A DNA stretch of 64,000 bases from Cryptomeria japonica (lineage: Eukaryota; Streptophyta; Pinopsida; Cupressales; Cupressaceae), in the NCBI RefSeq assembly GCF_030272615.1, contig NC_081415.1:506123373-506187372 (forward strand), in the 5' to 3' direction. The notes beneath the pieces are model-generated. The model saw only the letters and a program-made list of their open reading frames with translations. It did not search any database and had not been told where the DNA came from. The position numbers and the translations under genes are program-made. Positions 1-11,419 of this stretch are shown piece by piece. The first letter of the stretch is position 1. The number at the start of each line of letters is the position of its first letter.

Positions 1-23
1 GGGAAGGTCCTTCCCAAGACACC

Positions 24-2273
24 ATAAAAGTTGTGTCATGGAATGTTAGGGGTTTAAATGCCCTTAACAAATATAGGTTAGTCAAGTGATGTCTATCCTC
101 TTTCAATCCAGAATTAGCTCTGTTACAGGAGACTAAATTAGGGAATGAAGATTTAGTCTCTTTCGGCAAGTTGGTAGGCTTTAGATGGATTACAGGGGCC
201 CCAGCCAATGGGGTCTCTGGAAGACTTGCTATAATCTAGGATCCACGTAGTATCCTTTTTTCATTTATGGAATATCACAATAATTGGATAAGCAGGAGGG
301 TAAATAGCCTCAAAAATAATCTAGATTTTGTCATTATTAACATGTATGGACCTATCCTTAATGAGGATAAAAAATGAGTATGGGAAGAAAATGAGAATTT
401 CACAAATACCCTTAATCAGATTTGTTTCTTAGGTGGGGACTTCAATGCAATTTTGTGTCAGCATGAGAAGCGAGGAGGCTTAGGTATAAATGCTCGTGCT
501 TCTCTTGACTTTACAGATTGGATCCATCGTAGTGGCATGAGTGAGATTATTATGGTTAAGGAAGCCTTTACCTGGAACAATCATAGGTTAGGGTTTAGTA
601 ACATTGTAGAGAAACTCGATAGATTCTTTGTCTTGGGCAGTCTCATCAACTTTCCTTATACCTTGGATGCCTATATTCTACCTTTCTCAAGACCGGATCA
701 CTTTCCTATTCAACTTGACATTCAGGGCAAGGTTGGCCCAAAAAGATGCCCTTTTAAATTCGAGAATATGTGGTTGAAATATGATAACATCCTTGAGCTT
801 CTAAAGGAGTGGTGGAATGTGGCCAAGGTCTTTGAGTCTGGGATCTTTAAGATTGTTAACAAACTTAAGATTATTAAGAAGAAGCTCATTCATTGGAATA
901 AATAACACTTTGGTAATATATTTGATAATAAAGCCCAAGTGGAATCTGAGTTGGCAGAAGTTAATGAGCAAGTGTTGAGACATGGGATGGATGAGACCTT
1001 GTTTCTCAAAGAAAAGAAACTCCTTGCCGATCATGAATCAATTCTTGCCAAAGAAGAAGTCTTCTGGAAATAAAAATCTAGAGAGACATGGTTGGAAGAG
1101 GGTGATAAGAACACCAAATTCTTCCATAATAGTGTGAGCATGAGAATATTTATAAATCATATTTCCAAGATAAAGTTAAGTGATGGCTCTGAGGTGGCTA
1201 ATCCTAAATCCATTGCAACAGAGGGTGTAGACTTTTTTTCTCTTATCCTTAATTTTGATTGGAGCCCTCATGGCTCTATCCAAGACAAGTTTATCAAGTG
1301 TATCCCAAAGCTTCTAAGTAAGGACCAAACTGATTCTCTTACTTCTAATTTTTCTTTAGCAAAAGTAGAAGCAACTCTTATGTAGATGAGCTCAAATAAA
1401 TCCCCTGGGTTGGATGGCTTTCCGACTAGTTTCTTTTATAAATGTTGGCTCTTCTTAGGTGAGGAAGTAATGACGGCTCTAAAAGGAATGCGGAACTCAG
1501 GTAATATCCTCAAAGAAATTAACAATACATTTTTGGCCCTTATCCCTAAAAAGGATAAACCTGAGCGTTTTGATGAGTTTAGACCCATTGCCTTGTGCAA
1601 TACTATCTATAAACTTTTTTCTAAAACTCTAGCTACTAGGCTTCAGAAACTCCTTCCCCTATTGATTAGTGAGGAACAAATGGGTTTTATTCCTGAAAGA
1701 TTTATTTATGATGGGGTTATTATAGCTCAGGAGGCTATCCACTCTGTCCAGAAGAATGGCAATCCTAGTATACTCTTAAGGCTTGACACTAGGAAAGCAT
1801 ATGATAAGGTGAATTGGATATTTTTATGCAGATGCTTGGAAGCTTTTGGATTTCCCCCTATCTAGATTAATTTAGTTTTTGAATGTATCTCTACGCCTAA
1901 ATTCCCAGTACTGGTTAATGGCACTCCAAAAATATTTTTTGGTTCCTCTATGGGTTTGAGGCAAGGAGATCCTCTATCCCATTGTCTCTTCATTATTATG
2001 GTTGAAGCCCTGGGGCTATCAATTTCTAGGGCTAGGGAGAATAGTCAGGTGTCGTGTATTAGAATCACTAGCAACCTTAACCCTATAATGCATTAGCAAT
2101 TTGTGGATGACACTATTCTATATGGGCTTAGCAATCTAGGTGAGGCTCAGGCTTTTAAGAAAATCTTGGACTCTTACGCAATGGCTTTAGGTCAAGAAAT
2201 CAATCCGGCTAAATCAGAAGTCTTCTTTTTTAACACTAAGTTAGGTATGCAAAAGACATTTGTGGTATTTTGA
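24..2273 (+). pseudogene. LINE-1 ORF2, first part: endonuclease and reverse transcriptase
   Basis: This frame would encode the nicking endonuclease and the reverse transcriptase used for target-primed insertion. The first residues read IKVVSWNVRGLN, the usual start of the endonuclease fold. The QET motif, GGDFNAIL and a final SRPDHFPI (the catalytic His region) follow. The RT part shows KSPGLDGFP, FRPIALCN, GLRQGDPLS and FVDD (2,100-2,111). One frame stays open in phase for 2.2 kb but has eight nonsense codons, at 87, 237, 375, 903, 1,071, 1,383, 1,863 and 2,094. The start codon is ATA (24-26) where LINE-2 has ATG. The frame is lost near 2,260 by an indel. It cannot be functional. Confidence 0.9.
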
Positions 2274-3778
2274 ATTTCAATCTAGGAAGCCTTCCCTGTA
2301 AGTATCTAGGCTTGCCTTTGGATAAGGGTTCTGTGTCATCTAATCTGTGGAATGGAGTAGTAGAAAAGATTAAAAGTAGGGTATCAACCTAGAAGGGTAA
2401 GTGGCTATCCTCTGCAGGCAAAGCTACTCTGGTTAAATCGGTTTTGGCTGCTATGCCTATCTACCAGCTTTCATGTTTCAACCTGCCCCAGTCTAAAAAG
2501 GAAATACTAAACAAACATCTAAGATCTTTCTTTTGGCAAGGGGTGGAAGAGAAGAAGCGTATCTCCCTAATGGCTTGGGAAAGGATTTGTAGGCCCAAGT
2601 TGGCAGGGGGTATTGGGATTAAGGACATTAAGGTCTAGAGTAGGGTGTTAGGGGCCAAACTTGTATGTAGAATGTTTAGATCTCCTCATCTTAAGTGGGC
2701 CCAAATCCTCTACCATAAATATCTCTATGGTAGGGATCATATGAGCCCTCTTTAGGGACTCCTCCCCTCTGAGAGGCTCGCGTATATGAAACTTTATGCT
2801 GGACTATAGGAATATCATCTTAGAAAAATTATCATGGAATCTGGGAAAGGGGGATAAAGCCCTCTTCTAGTCGCTCTTGGGGAGGCTTTCCAATCCTTTA
2901 GAAAAAATTTAACCTGGAATCAGCTAGAGAAGTGCTTGAATCTGTGTGGGGTAGGAATGTCAAGGACTACATCATGCCTTCTAAGGGGGACTTAGCTAAG
3001 GGTTGGTCTTGGAGATCCCTTGATCAGGTAAGCATCTCTTCTGGTGAGAAATTGTTGCTTCAAGACATCCTTAAGAATAGGATGGTTACCATCAACTTAG
3101 GGTCAAATTCTCTTGTCTAGGATGGGTCAAAATCAGGATAATATACCTCAAAAGATGGTTACAATCTCCTCCTAAGTCAGCAACTTTCCTCTTCCACCTT
3201 TGTTCATGTAGCCTTGTGTTGGGACAAGATGTGTCTACCAAAGGCAAGATTTTTCTCATGGTTATCCCTCCAGAATAAGATTTTAACAGTAGATAGATTC
3301 AGAAAGATGGGATATGCAAGCCCTAGTAGATGTCTCTTGTGTGAAGAGGCTGAAGAAGACAAAGACCACATCCTTCTCAATTGCAAGTATGCCTCTAAGT
3401 GTTGACTATGGTTGTGCAACAAATTAGGGTGGTCCTCTACCTTTCCCAATACCATCTTTGGGATGTTTTAGGAATGGCCAATCCTTTTTAAGAATTCCCT
3501 TTATAGGGGACTTTAGCACCTTGCCCCCTCTTTGGTTATTTGGGAACTCTAGAAGGAACACAATAGGAGGATCTTTAAGGAGTAGAAGATGGAGTGGACT
3601 CTTTTGGTGAATAAAATAGAAGCCTCAATAGTGGAGACTTTAAATAGTAGAACCTCTAAATTTCCTAGTAATCTCTCAGAGATGATCTACTGGGATGAGA
3701 AGATGAGGGGGAAGTGGTTTGGTTTGAGGATCCCTCGCTTTATTGGAATTGGCAACTCTAACAATCAGGAGTTGAGAA
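2274..3778 (+). pseudogene. LINE-1 ORF2, second part: RT thumb and zinc-finger module
   Basis: After the frame change near 2,260 the RT continues with LGSLPCKYLGLPL, a thumb segment ending near 2,640 (AWERICRPKLAGGIGIKDIK), and a degraded linker. The zf-RVT module lies near 3,214-3,450. Its CX2C and HX4C ligands are intact in CLLCEEAEEDKDHILLNC. A connector near 3,590-3,770 (WDEKMRGKWFGLRIPRF) normally leads into RNase H, but the copia A LTR begins at 3,779 instead. Stops and at least two frame changes are present. Confidence 0.85.
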
Positions 3779-5200
3779 TGTTGGCATATGATGAAGTGGT
3801 GATAATATATGTTGTCATTGATGACAATAAGTGAACAGGTATATGGTACTCAAGCAGGTGAACTAGTATAAACCGATGTGAAGACTAGAAGCAGCTATAG
3901 TCAACCGAGATGGAGTGAACCAGTGTCGGGGTTCACAGTATGACTACCGATTGATAGTCTCAGTTCAGCCCTAGGGTTTCAGGTTTATCTTGTGCAGTGC
4001 AACTGATGATGTTTTGTGATGAGTTAGTTAAGAACAAGGATAAGGATCGAGATGCCATGTCACCTATGTGCATGTGAAGAATCTCTTTGAGGATCTTATG
4101 TGTTAAGGTCAAATGCATTGAATGTCTAACTCGGGAATGTGCATTTTTTTGAGGTATGAGAAAAGCGCGTGATGGGTTACTATTTTCCAGATGCGGTGAA
4201 CTTCAGACGATGCAAAATGACTATAGATCTATTTTAGATCGTTTCACTCTATGCAATATGTTTGGACGGTCAGGATTGGACCGCTTGTAATTGTAAACCT
4301 AAAATGTTTAGGGTTTAGGGTTTATGCTACCGACCTAATTGTTGTCTATAAGGTTGATGATGTTTGTTATTGTAGGTGTTGGAAAAAGTTGTGTTTGTGT
4401 CCGCGTGTTGAGATACTTGCCAAACCAGGGTGTGGAATCTGCAAAGTGTGATTGTAGAGGAGAGGGACTAAAAAGGATCTACCTTAGAAAGTAGTGTCAT
4501 TATCAGATCAGAGCTTTACTTGTTGACTTCTAACATCTCAACAGAAGGAAAATCCCTTGACTGGGTAGCTTTAATAATTTTTGTTGCAAATCCTCTAACC
4601 AGGTGACTCAAGTTCATTGAGCTCTTTTAATTCCTCTAGTGAGGTAACCTTTAATAGGGTTTATAGCCATCCCTTAACTGGGTGATCCCTAATAGGATCG
4701 GTTCCTAACAGAACCTTATTGTAAAGTCTTTAACCAGACTATGCTCCTAACAGAGTGGACTTTGAAAGAGTTCAAAACAATCTTATGGATATTCATCCCC
4801 ACCATGGTTTTTCCCATTTGGGTTTCCACGTAAAAAATTTGTGTGTCATGGGTTGTGTATTTTTCATATGATGATTGAGTAGTTTTCTTCAGTTGAATAT
4901 GCATGCAAAGCTAATGGTGGTGGTATTACTAATGCAACTCATGCATGATCAAACTAGTAAAATAGCTATCTAGATTTGAGACTTGTTGTATGCTATTTGA
5001 AGTACTCTTGTTTAACTGGTTTAGTTGTTTGGAGTATTTTTGTTAACCAATATTGCTATAGTTAAGTACAGTGGCATAGTAAACTAGATTATCAGTGTTC
5101 TAAATTGTCAGAGCATTGAAGTGAGTTTTTGTGTGTACTGATTCACCCCCGCCACCTCTCAGTACCGATTAGGATCTTAGAGATTCATCATTATTCATCA
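3779..5200 (+). repeat. Copia A 5' LTR (1,422 bp)
   Basis: It begins TGTTGG and ends TTCATTATTCATCA before a primer-binding site, and matches 22,291-23,470 along most of its length. The perfect 7+2+7 palindrome TTGTCATTGATGACAA lies at 3,812-3,827. A short TTTAGGG-like run is found near 4,308. A ladder of short CTAACNGGGTGA-like phrases (4,560-4,760) is shared with the solo LTR at 34,326. Confidence 0.9.
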
Positions 5201-5201
5201 A

Positions 5202-5214
5202 TTGCTATCAGAGC
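5202..5214 (+). other. Copia A primer-binding site
   Basis: TTGCTATCAGAGC lies one base after the LTR end. It differs at one position from the usual TTGGTATCAGAGC complement of initiator-Met tRNA, the standard copia primer. Confidence 0.8.
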
Positions 5215-5271
5215 AACTCCAGGTCCTCAGTGATATAAGCTTAACCGCTTGAGGAAAAAGATCATGCTTTA

Positions 5272-6240
5272 ATGATGAAGAGGGAAGGTCCTAAGTTCAA
5301 CAGGGATAACTTCAAATTATGGAAGGATGGAATGAAGATTTATATCAAGAGTTTGGGTGCTCAATACTGGAGCTATGTTGAGAATTCCTATGTAATCCCC
5401 ACTGGCACTCTAACTGATGATCAGAAAAGAGAGATTCAATAAAATGGGCAAGTCATGGAATCCCTTAGTAGAAACTTGTCTGATATTGAGTTCATTGATG
5501 TACAAGATAAGGACAATCCTAAGGATGTATGGGACACACTGGAAACCATTTATGGCGGTGATGAGCATGTCAAGCAGGCTAAGGAAGAAAGCCTTAGAGA
5601 AAAATTTGAAGACATGAGGATGGTTGAAGGAGAGACCATTCAACAATATGGCATAAGGATCAAGACTGTGGTTGGAGATATCAAGAGCACTGGTGGAACA
5701 ATTGATGATGCCACCGTTGTCAATAAAGTTCTGAGATCATTGTTACCAGTCTATACAATCAAGGTTGTTGCTATTCAGAAGCTAAGGTCTATCGACAAAA
5801 TCAAGGTATCTTTAGACTCTATTATTGCAAAGTTGACTTCATATGAATTGAATAGCTATGATGGTAATGTTCAGAAGACAGAGTTAGCCTTTAGAGTGTT
5901 TGTTTCCTCTGCACCAACCAGAAAAGGAAAAGAGGTCAGTACCAGTTATGAATCCAGGCCAAGCAAAGATTTGGACAATGAGGAGATTCTGATGGAGTTT
6001 GAAGCTCTTCTTGCCAAGAGACTTCCAAAAGGCACCGGAAAATACAGAGGTAAGCTTCCTCTAAAATGTTTTTCCTTTAATAAGATAGGACATATAGCTA
6101 TTAACTATCCTAACAATGACAATAAAGATAAACCGAAAAGGTTTAGAAAGTATAAAAGAGGAGGAAGGAGAAATTGTCTTGTTGCAGTGGATGAAGGTGT
6201 TACTGATGAAAATCTAAGGATTAAGAGAACGAGGACATAG
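5272..6240 (+). pseudogene. Copia A gag
   Basis: The frame opens with ATGATGAAG and encodes a copia-type capsid (UBN2 family pattern): FKLWKDGMKIYIKS, then DVWDTLETIYGG, then the helical Q-rich part EGETIQQYGIRIKTVVGDIKS. A TAA at 5,440-5,442 splits it, and the rest stays in frame to 6,240. The single zinc knuckle near 6,066-6,110 is broken: two Cys ligands of the CX2CX4HX4C pattern are Phe and Tyr, in CFSFNKIGHIAINY. Even without the stop, RNA binding by this knuckle would be lost. A frame change near 6,225 precedes the protease part. Confidence 0.88.
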
Positions 6241-6506
6241 TGTTTGTAGATGTAAAGGAAGAGGTGTCTGATCAGAAGGCCCTTGTCTCTCACATTGACA
6301 ACTCTAATGAGTGGATCATTGATAGCAGGTGTTCTCACCACATGACTGGTGACCGGAGAAATTTTCTGACTCTAGAAGAATATGATGGAGGTGTTGTCTG
6401 GTTTGGCAACGATGCACCTTGCATGGTGAAAGGAAAAGGGTCCATCTCACTGAATGAAAACAGAAGTGTAGTGACGTCTACTAGGTAGAAGGCCTTAAGC
6501 ACAACC
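6228..6506 (+). pseudogene. Copia A protease, cut by element B
   Basis: WIIDSRCSHHMTGDRRNF is the copia aspartic protease active-site region. The Asp is present, but the Gly of the Asp-Ser-Gly triad is Arg (AGG), a G-to-A type change that should abolish activity. A frame change near 6,470 and a TAG at about 6,485 follow. Element B starts at 6,507, inside the codons that lead into the pre-integrase domain; the reading resumes at 19,148. Confidence 0.85.
6502..6506 (+). repeat. Target-site duplication of element B, left copy
   Basis: CAACC here and again at 19,143-19,147 brackets element B. Removing B and one copy restores a continuous copia pol reading across the site, which independently confirms both boundaries. 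Confidence 0.92.
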
Positions 6507-7382
6507 TGTTGGGACTATTTAAAATTGAGTCAAGTTTAGAGGCCCAATTCGAATTTTTGCTTTGCATTTCCAAATGAGTCAGTTTGAATGGCCTAGTCAG
6601 AGAGAGGGTTAAATGGAGCCAGTTGATTTTCAAGGGATAAAGCTCGGGACTCATGTCCTACACCTTTCATTTGGCCTATTTAGTGATGTGCAACTTTCAG
6701 ATTTCAGTTTGGATAAGTTTATCAGGTACCCATTTTGAGGGGTGAGCTGAAAGTGCATTTTAGGAACAAATACAGATTTTATTGAGTAGCCTACTTTGAG
6801 CAATTATATCTTTTGCCCTGTTGATCGTCACAAATAAATTCAAAATGGATTCAATTCTATGCATAAATGTGAATTAGCTTGCAAAATTTCAAGTTATAAT
6901 GAATCCATCTGCTCATTTTTTGAAGATCAATCTATTTGCAGTTTGCATGTTTTGACAAGTCCCTGTTTCGACAGCTAGTCGGAGCCCTGTTTTGCACAAG
7001 TGTAAAAAGTTGCCTCGGTGAGTGTTATGCCACAATGTTTATTCTGGGCTATTTCTGGTATAAATGATGAGCTACATTTCAAATTTCAAGCCTCTACCAA
7101 TCCATTTGATTGGTTTTCAAAAGGGTTCATTTAGCCATTGTTTTCAGTCTTCCGCACTTTCAGTGTTATATCAGTTCATGTAGCCATTTTCATGAGCGCA
7201 CCATTTGCATCCTGTCAATCTTGTGATCGAACTGAGAATTCTAAGTTTTTATGTACTTCAAGGTACCTATGTTTCAAATTTGAGGGCCTACGGAGGTCGT
7301 TTGATATTTTTGAGAAAGGTATCATGTGTTGCCAGAACATTGACTTCATCAGGTCCACAGTGTCGACAAAGCCAGTTGGTCA

Positions 7383-7655
7383 TTTTCGCCGATTAATATC
7401 TCTTCACTCGGGACTCGTCTTGAGAAACCGCTTGGCAGTATTCATGCTTGTATATCAGAGTACACGTCTATCAGATGGCGAGCTCTAGAAAGGTGTTTTG
7501 ACAGGTTTGAAAAATACGTCTTCGCGATTAAATGCGAAAATGTGGCGCAAGTGTTAGAAAGTTGTAAAATGCGGATTAATGATCCGAAAATCATGTCGAT
7601 CATTTCCAGAGATATGTTTGAGGTCCGTGAAGCATCTCAGAGGTCAGTTGTGTGA
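7383..7655 (+). pseudogene. Unidentified protein-like fragment in element B 5' LTR
   Basis: One frame reads as a plausible folded protein, including SLGTRLEKPLGSIHACISEY and, after an in-frame stretch, ENVAQVLESCKMRINDPK and SRDMFEVREASQ, with a TGA at 7,653. The same frame is open in the 3' LTR copy (15,247-15,519), where an internal Met begins MPVRWRAPERC. I do not recognise the family. It has no convincing start of its own, so it may be one exon of a captured gene, or an LTR segment that is open by chance. Confidence 0.45.
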
Positions 7656-7761
7656 AAACGAAAAAAAAATTTAGTCGAACCCACTTCGAGGCCCGACCTG
7701 GCTCGACTGCAATTCGCCAATGGGATGTTGTTTGTGATGACAAGTTCTGGAAAAGAGCAAT

Positions 7762-8260
7762 ATGAGGTTTCCAAAGAAATTTAAAATTGACAACTATAAG
7801 AGAATTAGTAACAATGAAGATGCATCTATTACTATAGAGGTACCATACAAGAATTTGGCCGAGAGTTCTGCAGATAAGGACAAACAAGAACCAAAGGGTG
7901 TACTTGTTAGATCTAAGGGTAATCTTGTGTGTGGTATGGGGACTATCAAGGAAAGAAAATGAAAGATCACTCCTATCAGATATCACCTACGGTGTCACAA
8001 GAAAAATGAAGGAATGTGTTTGTACACCAGTGCAATTCTTTGCCATTTTATCCATGCAAAGATCTGGAAGTGGGTGGTTTGAAACATTATTGAATAGTCA
8101 TCCAAATGTTCGTTCAAATGGAGAATTGGGAGCAGTAAACAACATTCAGCAAACACAACAGCAGTATCATTTTTCCCTCATAGAGCTGGGTGGGGCGTTG
8201 AGGTTTATGAAATATGCAAATTGGGCCTCTCTAGGAAAGCACAACCTCTTGCGAAGTTAA
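7762..8260 (+). pseudogene. Captured P-loop sulfotransferase-like gene fragment in 5' LTR
   Basis: The stretch near 8,020-8,135 reads CTPVQFFAILSMQRSGSGWF followed by ETLLNSHPNVRSNGE. This is the PAPS-binding (5'-phosphosulfate loop) start of the plant P-loop NTPase/sulfotransferase-like family. Host members keep QRSGSGWFETLLNSH almost unchanged. Upstream, 7,762-7,962 is a second open stretch (MRFPKKFKIDNYKRIS...), possibly from the same gene. Downstream of SNGE the reading no longer resembles the family and stops at 8,260, so only a small N-terminal part was taken. It lies inside an LTR and is present in both copies. It is not expected to make an enzyme. Confidence 0.75.
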
Positions 8261-8369
8261 AGTCTATGTACATCAATTTCCTCAATCGAATGGTTCAAAT
8301 AGCACATCCCTCTTCTAAAGCTCATTTGAGTTTAGGTAATATCCAAAGATTGTGTTGCATATAAAGTAA

Positions 8370-8950
8370 GTGATGTACAAGCAAATGATACAAATATTTC
8401 ACCACTTGTGCCACATATTTCTCATCATCCATATAAGAAAAACGGTATTGGACACCATAATGATGCGCGAGAGGAAAATGCCTATCAGTTACTTGTGCAG
8501 GATGTTGAAATTATTGATGCAGTCCATAGCAATGGAGGGATTGGAGGAAATAAGCTGAGTTGTGATCCTTCTCCTTTGGTCACATGGTGGATGGCAAAGC
8601 AAGTGCAATGATGTCTGGTATGTCCTTTGCCAAGATAGTCCCCTGCGTGGTTGAATGGCATTGCAAGATTCAGAAATTTTAAACTAATTGCATGGGCATG
8701 TGTAAAACCAAATTTCTTACTCTTTTCACATTTCCCCTATGTGGCAAGCAAGGCTGAAAACATGGTATGGCATTTGAGTTGTTTAACACTTTCAGCAAAT
8801 GCATTTTGGGAGGCATTAAAGTTGCAGCAAATGCAATTGGTTGGTATAAAGCCATAACCCCCCTTGCTAGCGTGATGAAACAAGTAAACTGCAGTAGCCA
8901 TCACCATTCGAGCTGCCCTAGTGGGTGTGGATCCCAAGGCAACTGGAGGA
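8370..8950 (+). other. LTR interior with gene-like scraps
   Basis: Short protein-like readings occur here, for example PHISHHPYKKNGIGHHNDAR near 8,408 and AFELFNTFSKCILGGIKVAA near 8,770. Both are repeated in the 3' LTR at about 16,272 and 16,630. No family is recognised and the frames break between them. They may be further captured exons or chance openings. Confidence 0.35.
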
Positions 8951-9430
8951 GGTGATAGACAGCGATAGGTGGACCCCACGTAGGCACGCTTCCTGAGGCA
9001 GACGAGCGAAATTTTGCAGAGAAAGGCCGACTTAACCAGCGAGCATGTCCGAGATGGATTGACGACTCGCGTGACTTTGTGAAGGTGAAATGCACGGGAG
9101 TTAAGCCCTGTGAAATGGTAAAAAGCTCAGGCGGATCGCGAAGAGTTAAAGAGTGAGCAAGTTCAAAGAATCCAACAGCCTGCGTGACTTCGTGACCCGA
9201 AGATGCAAGATCATTCACCATCGCGAAATGGCGAAAGATAGGTGGCAGGTCTAGGTGGAAGTCCAACTCACGGGTCGTGTCTAGTGGTGACAACGTGGCG
9301 CTGAGGTGGTGCACAGGTGGTGATAGCTGGTGCATAGGTGGCAATGAGGTGGTGTACACGTGGCGGCCCAGTGGCAGTGACAAAGCGTGCATGTGGCGGT
9401 GATGAGGTGTCATCCGAGGTGGCGCCCAGT
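8950..9430 (+). repeat. GC- and GTGG-rich block of element B 5' LTR
   Basis: This stretch is clearly richer in G and C than the rest of the LTR. From about 9,240 it carries many imperfect GGTGG/GTGGCG units (AGGTGGTG, GTGGCGG, AGGTGGCG). The equivalent block in the 3' LTR is 17,400-17,895. The long minus-strand ORFs in both blocks are Pro/His/Leu-rich readings of the repeat and are not annotated as genes. Confidence 0.6.
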
Positions 9431-9456
9431 AGATCCCATCGGCTAATCAGGTCCCA

Positions 9457-9538
9457 CCACGTGGCAAGGCGTTAGAGCACAAAAAGAGCAAAAAATCAAA
9501 GTTAAATTCAGTTTATTATATAGTCGAAACTATATAAA
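9457..9538 (+). promoter_or_regulatory. Candidate LTR promoter: G-box and TATA box
   Basis: CCACGTGGC (9,457-9,465) is a perfect plant G-box core. TATATAAA lies at 9,531-9,538, about 70 bases downstream, in an AT-rich run. The spacing suits a pol II promoter at the U3/R border, which would give a U3 of about 3 kb. In the 3' LTR the TATA box is kept (17,995-18,002) but the G-box core is CACATG. The start of transcription is inferred, not shown. Confidence 0.5.
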
Positions 9539-10680
9539 AAATTCAAAAATTTAAATGATTGTGCACACATAAATGATTAATTCGCCCAGAGGTTTATTTT
9601 TACTCAAAATGGCAAGTATCATATGTTTCCGGAAAGCTCTCGAAATGAGGAATCCAATTATGTGGTCAATTTTGGAAAAGATCAGATATTTTAGGAGCAT
9701 TTTTCACGAGAGTGAAATTCAGTTGGAGAAAGGGGACACTTGGCTTGTTTTGATGAAACCTAATTTGTTCCCTCTTCTTTCTTATTCCAATTTTCTTCTC
9801 ATTGTAAGGGTTCCAGAATTCTGTGAGAATGCTCTGGTTTTCATGGCTTCCATTTTTCTGAAATTTCTTGACCCAAGTTTGTAAGTTCTATGGTTTGTTT
9901 TAGGGTATAGAGTTTGCAGTGCAGTGTTGTAAATGTGGTTTTAGTTGTAGGTCTTACTTGTGTCAGGCATGAGTAAATTCCACACAGTATTGTCTCTAGA
10001 TATGTATTTCATTATCATAAATTGAATACTCAAGGGGGATGAAATTTGTCAATTTCAAGGATTGTTGTGGCTGTTTATAGGTATCCTTCAGTGAAGGTTT
10101 TAAATTCTGTAGTCGGTCATAAATGATGAAATATGTATCCAGATCTGATAAATTTGTGAATGAATCAAATAGTGCATTAATATAAGGTATTGATGCATGA
10201 GTATCTTGTTTAAGGAAAACAGACTTCCATCTATGATTTATATTTGTAGTTCTGTGTGAGACTCTGTTGCCCAATGAACAAGGCACTAGTCTTGAAAGTT
10301 TGGGGATGTTTTCAGATACACATTTTAAAAGAAAATCTAATTTCCCTTTATGTTTAGGGGTGTGTTCTTCTCATTCCAAGCTCTATTTTCATTTATGATT
10401 TATACAGATCTAGCCAATCTGTAGTGTGTTTCTAGATTTGGTGAGTTTGTGGAATGATCTATCTGCTTATTGTTGATGCAGTTATGTGTCTATAATCGTT
10501 GTATTTAATGCATCAAAGGGTGTCCCCCCCTAGGTCCAGCAGAACCTGAAGTGCAGGAGGATCATTAGGATCCTATGTTATGTTGTCCAAGCCCTGAAGT
10601 GTTTCATTGATTGAGGTTGGCTATCTCATAGATAGATTTGCAGGTGTTTTGGGGTTATCACTTTTGGTGAACAACAAAAA

Positions 10681-10698
10681 TGGTGACTCTGCTGGGGA
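10681..10698 (+). other. Element B primer-binding site (Arg tRNA)
   Basis: TGGTGACTCTGCTGGGGA starts four bases after the LTR end. It matches the complement of the 3' end of a plant Arg tRNA (TGGCGACTCCGCTGGGGA) except for two C-to-T changes. Arg-tRNA priming is typical of Ogre/Tat-type gypsy elements. Confidence 0.75.
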
Positions 10699-11419
10699 AT
10701 ATGAAATTTAAAGAGTCTCTGGTTGAAAATTTTGTTTCAAATATATTTGAGTCTGCCCATTGAGATTGCATAGAGCTAAAGATATCTTTTATGGTTGAGG
10801 GATTAGTAGATGATTTGATAAATCCCATTGAGATGCAGATGATTAAAATATTTGTATGCTCAGATAAGTTCTTCATCATAAAAGTTTTACAAAAGGTGCA
10901 GTAAAAGATTTAGTCACACATAAGTCTGGTGTATTTTCCAAATTTGTGTTAAATGGCCTGGAGTGTTTGTTGCAATGAGATTGAAGAAGTAAACAGAGAA
11001 TTAAATAAGTGTTGAATGGTATCCTGCTATTCAAATGTCCTCTATGCTAGAGGTGGCGACTTTGTGATAAAAGACTATGCTGAAAGTTGAAATTAATCTT
11101 CAGATCTACAAGAGTTTACAGCTGCAAACACCCAAGTATTTTTTAGAGGTTTCAAATGCAAAGATATTTGTTCTGAAAATTAGAATGTGTAATGTTGTTT
11201 TCCCATTTAGTGAACAACACTAGTCTAGAGGGAAAGAGGAATCACAAAATAAATTTGCATAGCTATTCTGTTGAAATATCCAGTGTTTATGATCTTCTAT
11301 AGTATGCAAATTTAGGAAAAGCTTTGTGTCAAGCAATGTTGTGAAATAGTTTCAGTATAAGGATAGGTGCTTGAAGTTTTTATCCAAGATTGTATAATCA
11401 TTTGTGGGAGTAGGAAGAA

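Larger units (their letters stand above)
6507..10676 (+). repeat. Element B 5' LTR (4,170 bp)
   Basis: It is homologous to 14,370-19,142 along its whole length, except that it lacks about 600 bp present there at 16,786-17,389. It contains an unidentified protein-like stretch (7,383-7,655), a captured sulfotransferase-like fragment (7,762-8,260), a GC- and GTGG-rich block (8,950-9,430), a G-box plus TATA box (9,457-9,538), and about 1.1 kb of AT-rich sequence downstream of the TATA box. Confidence 0.92.

Noticed and set aside
4305-4325. TTTAGGG repeats resembling telomeric DNA
   Set aside because: There are only about two units inside an LTR, and the other LTR has one. This is not telomeric sequence.
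7138-7488. 116-codon ORF in the element B 5' LTR
   Set aside because: It does not read like a protein, and its 3' LTR counterpart is only partly open. The frame at 7,383-7,655 is the better candidate.
8901-9413. 170-codon minus-strand ORF, with a relative at 17,500-17,910
   Set aside because: It is the antisense of the GTGG-rich block, Pro/His/Leu-rich, and present twice only because the LTR is duplicated.
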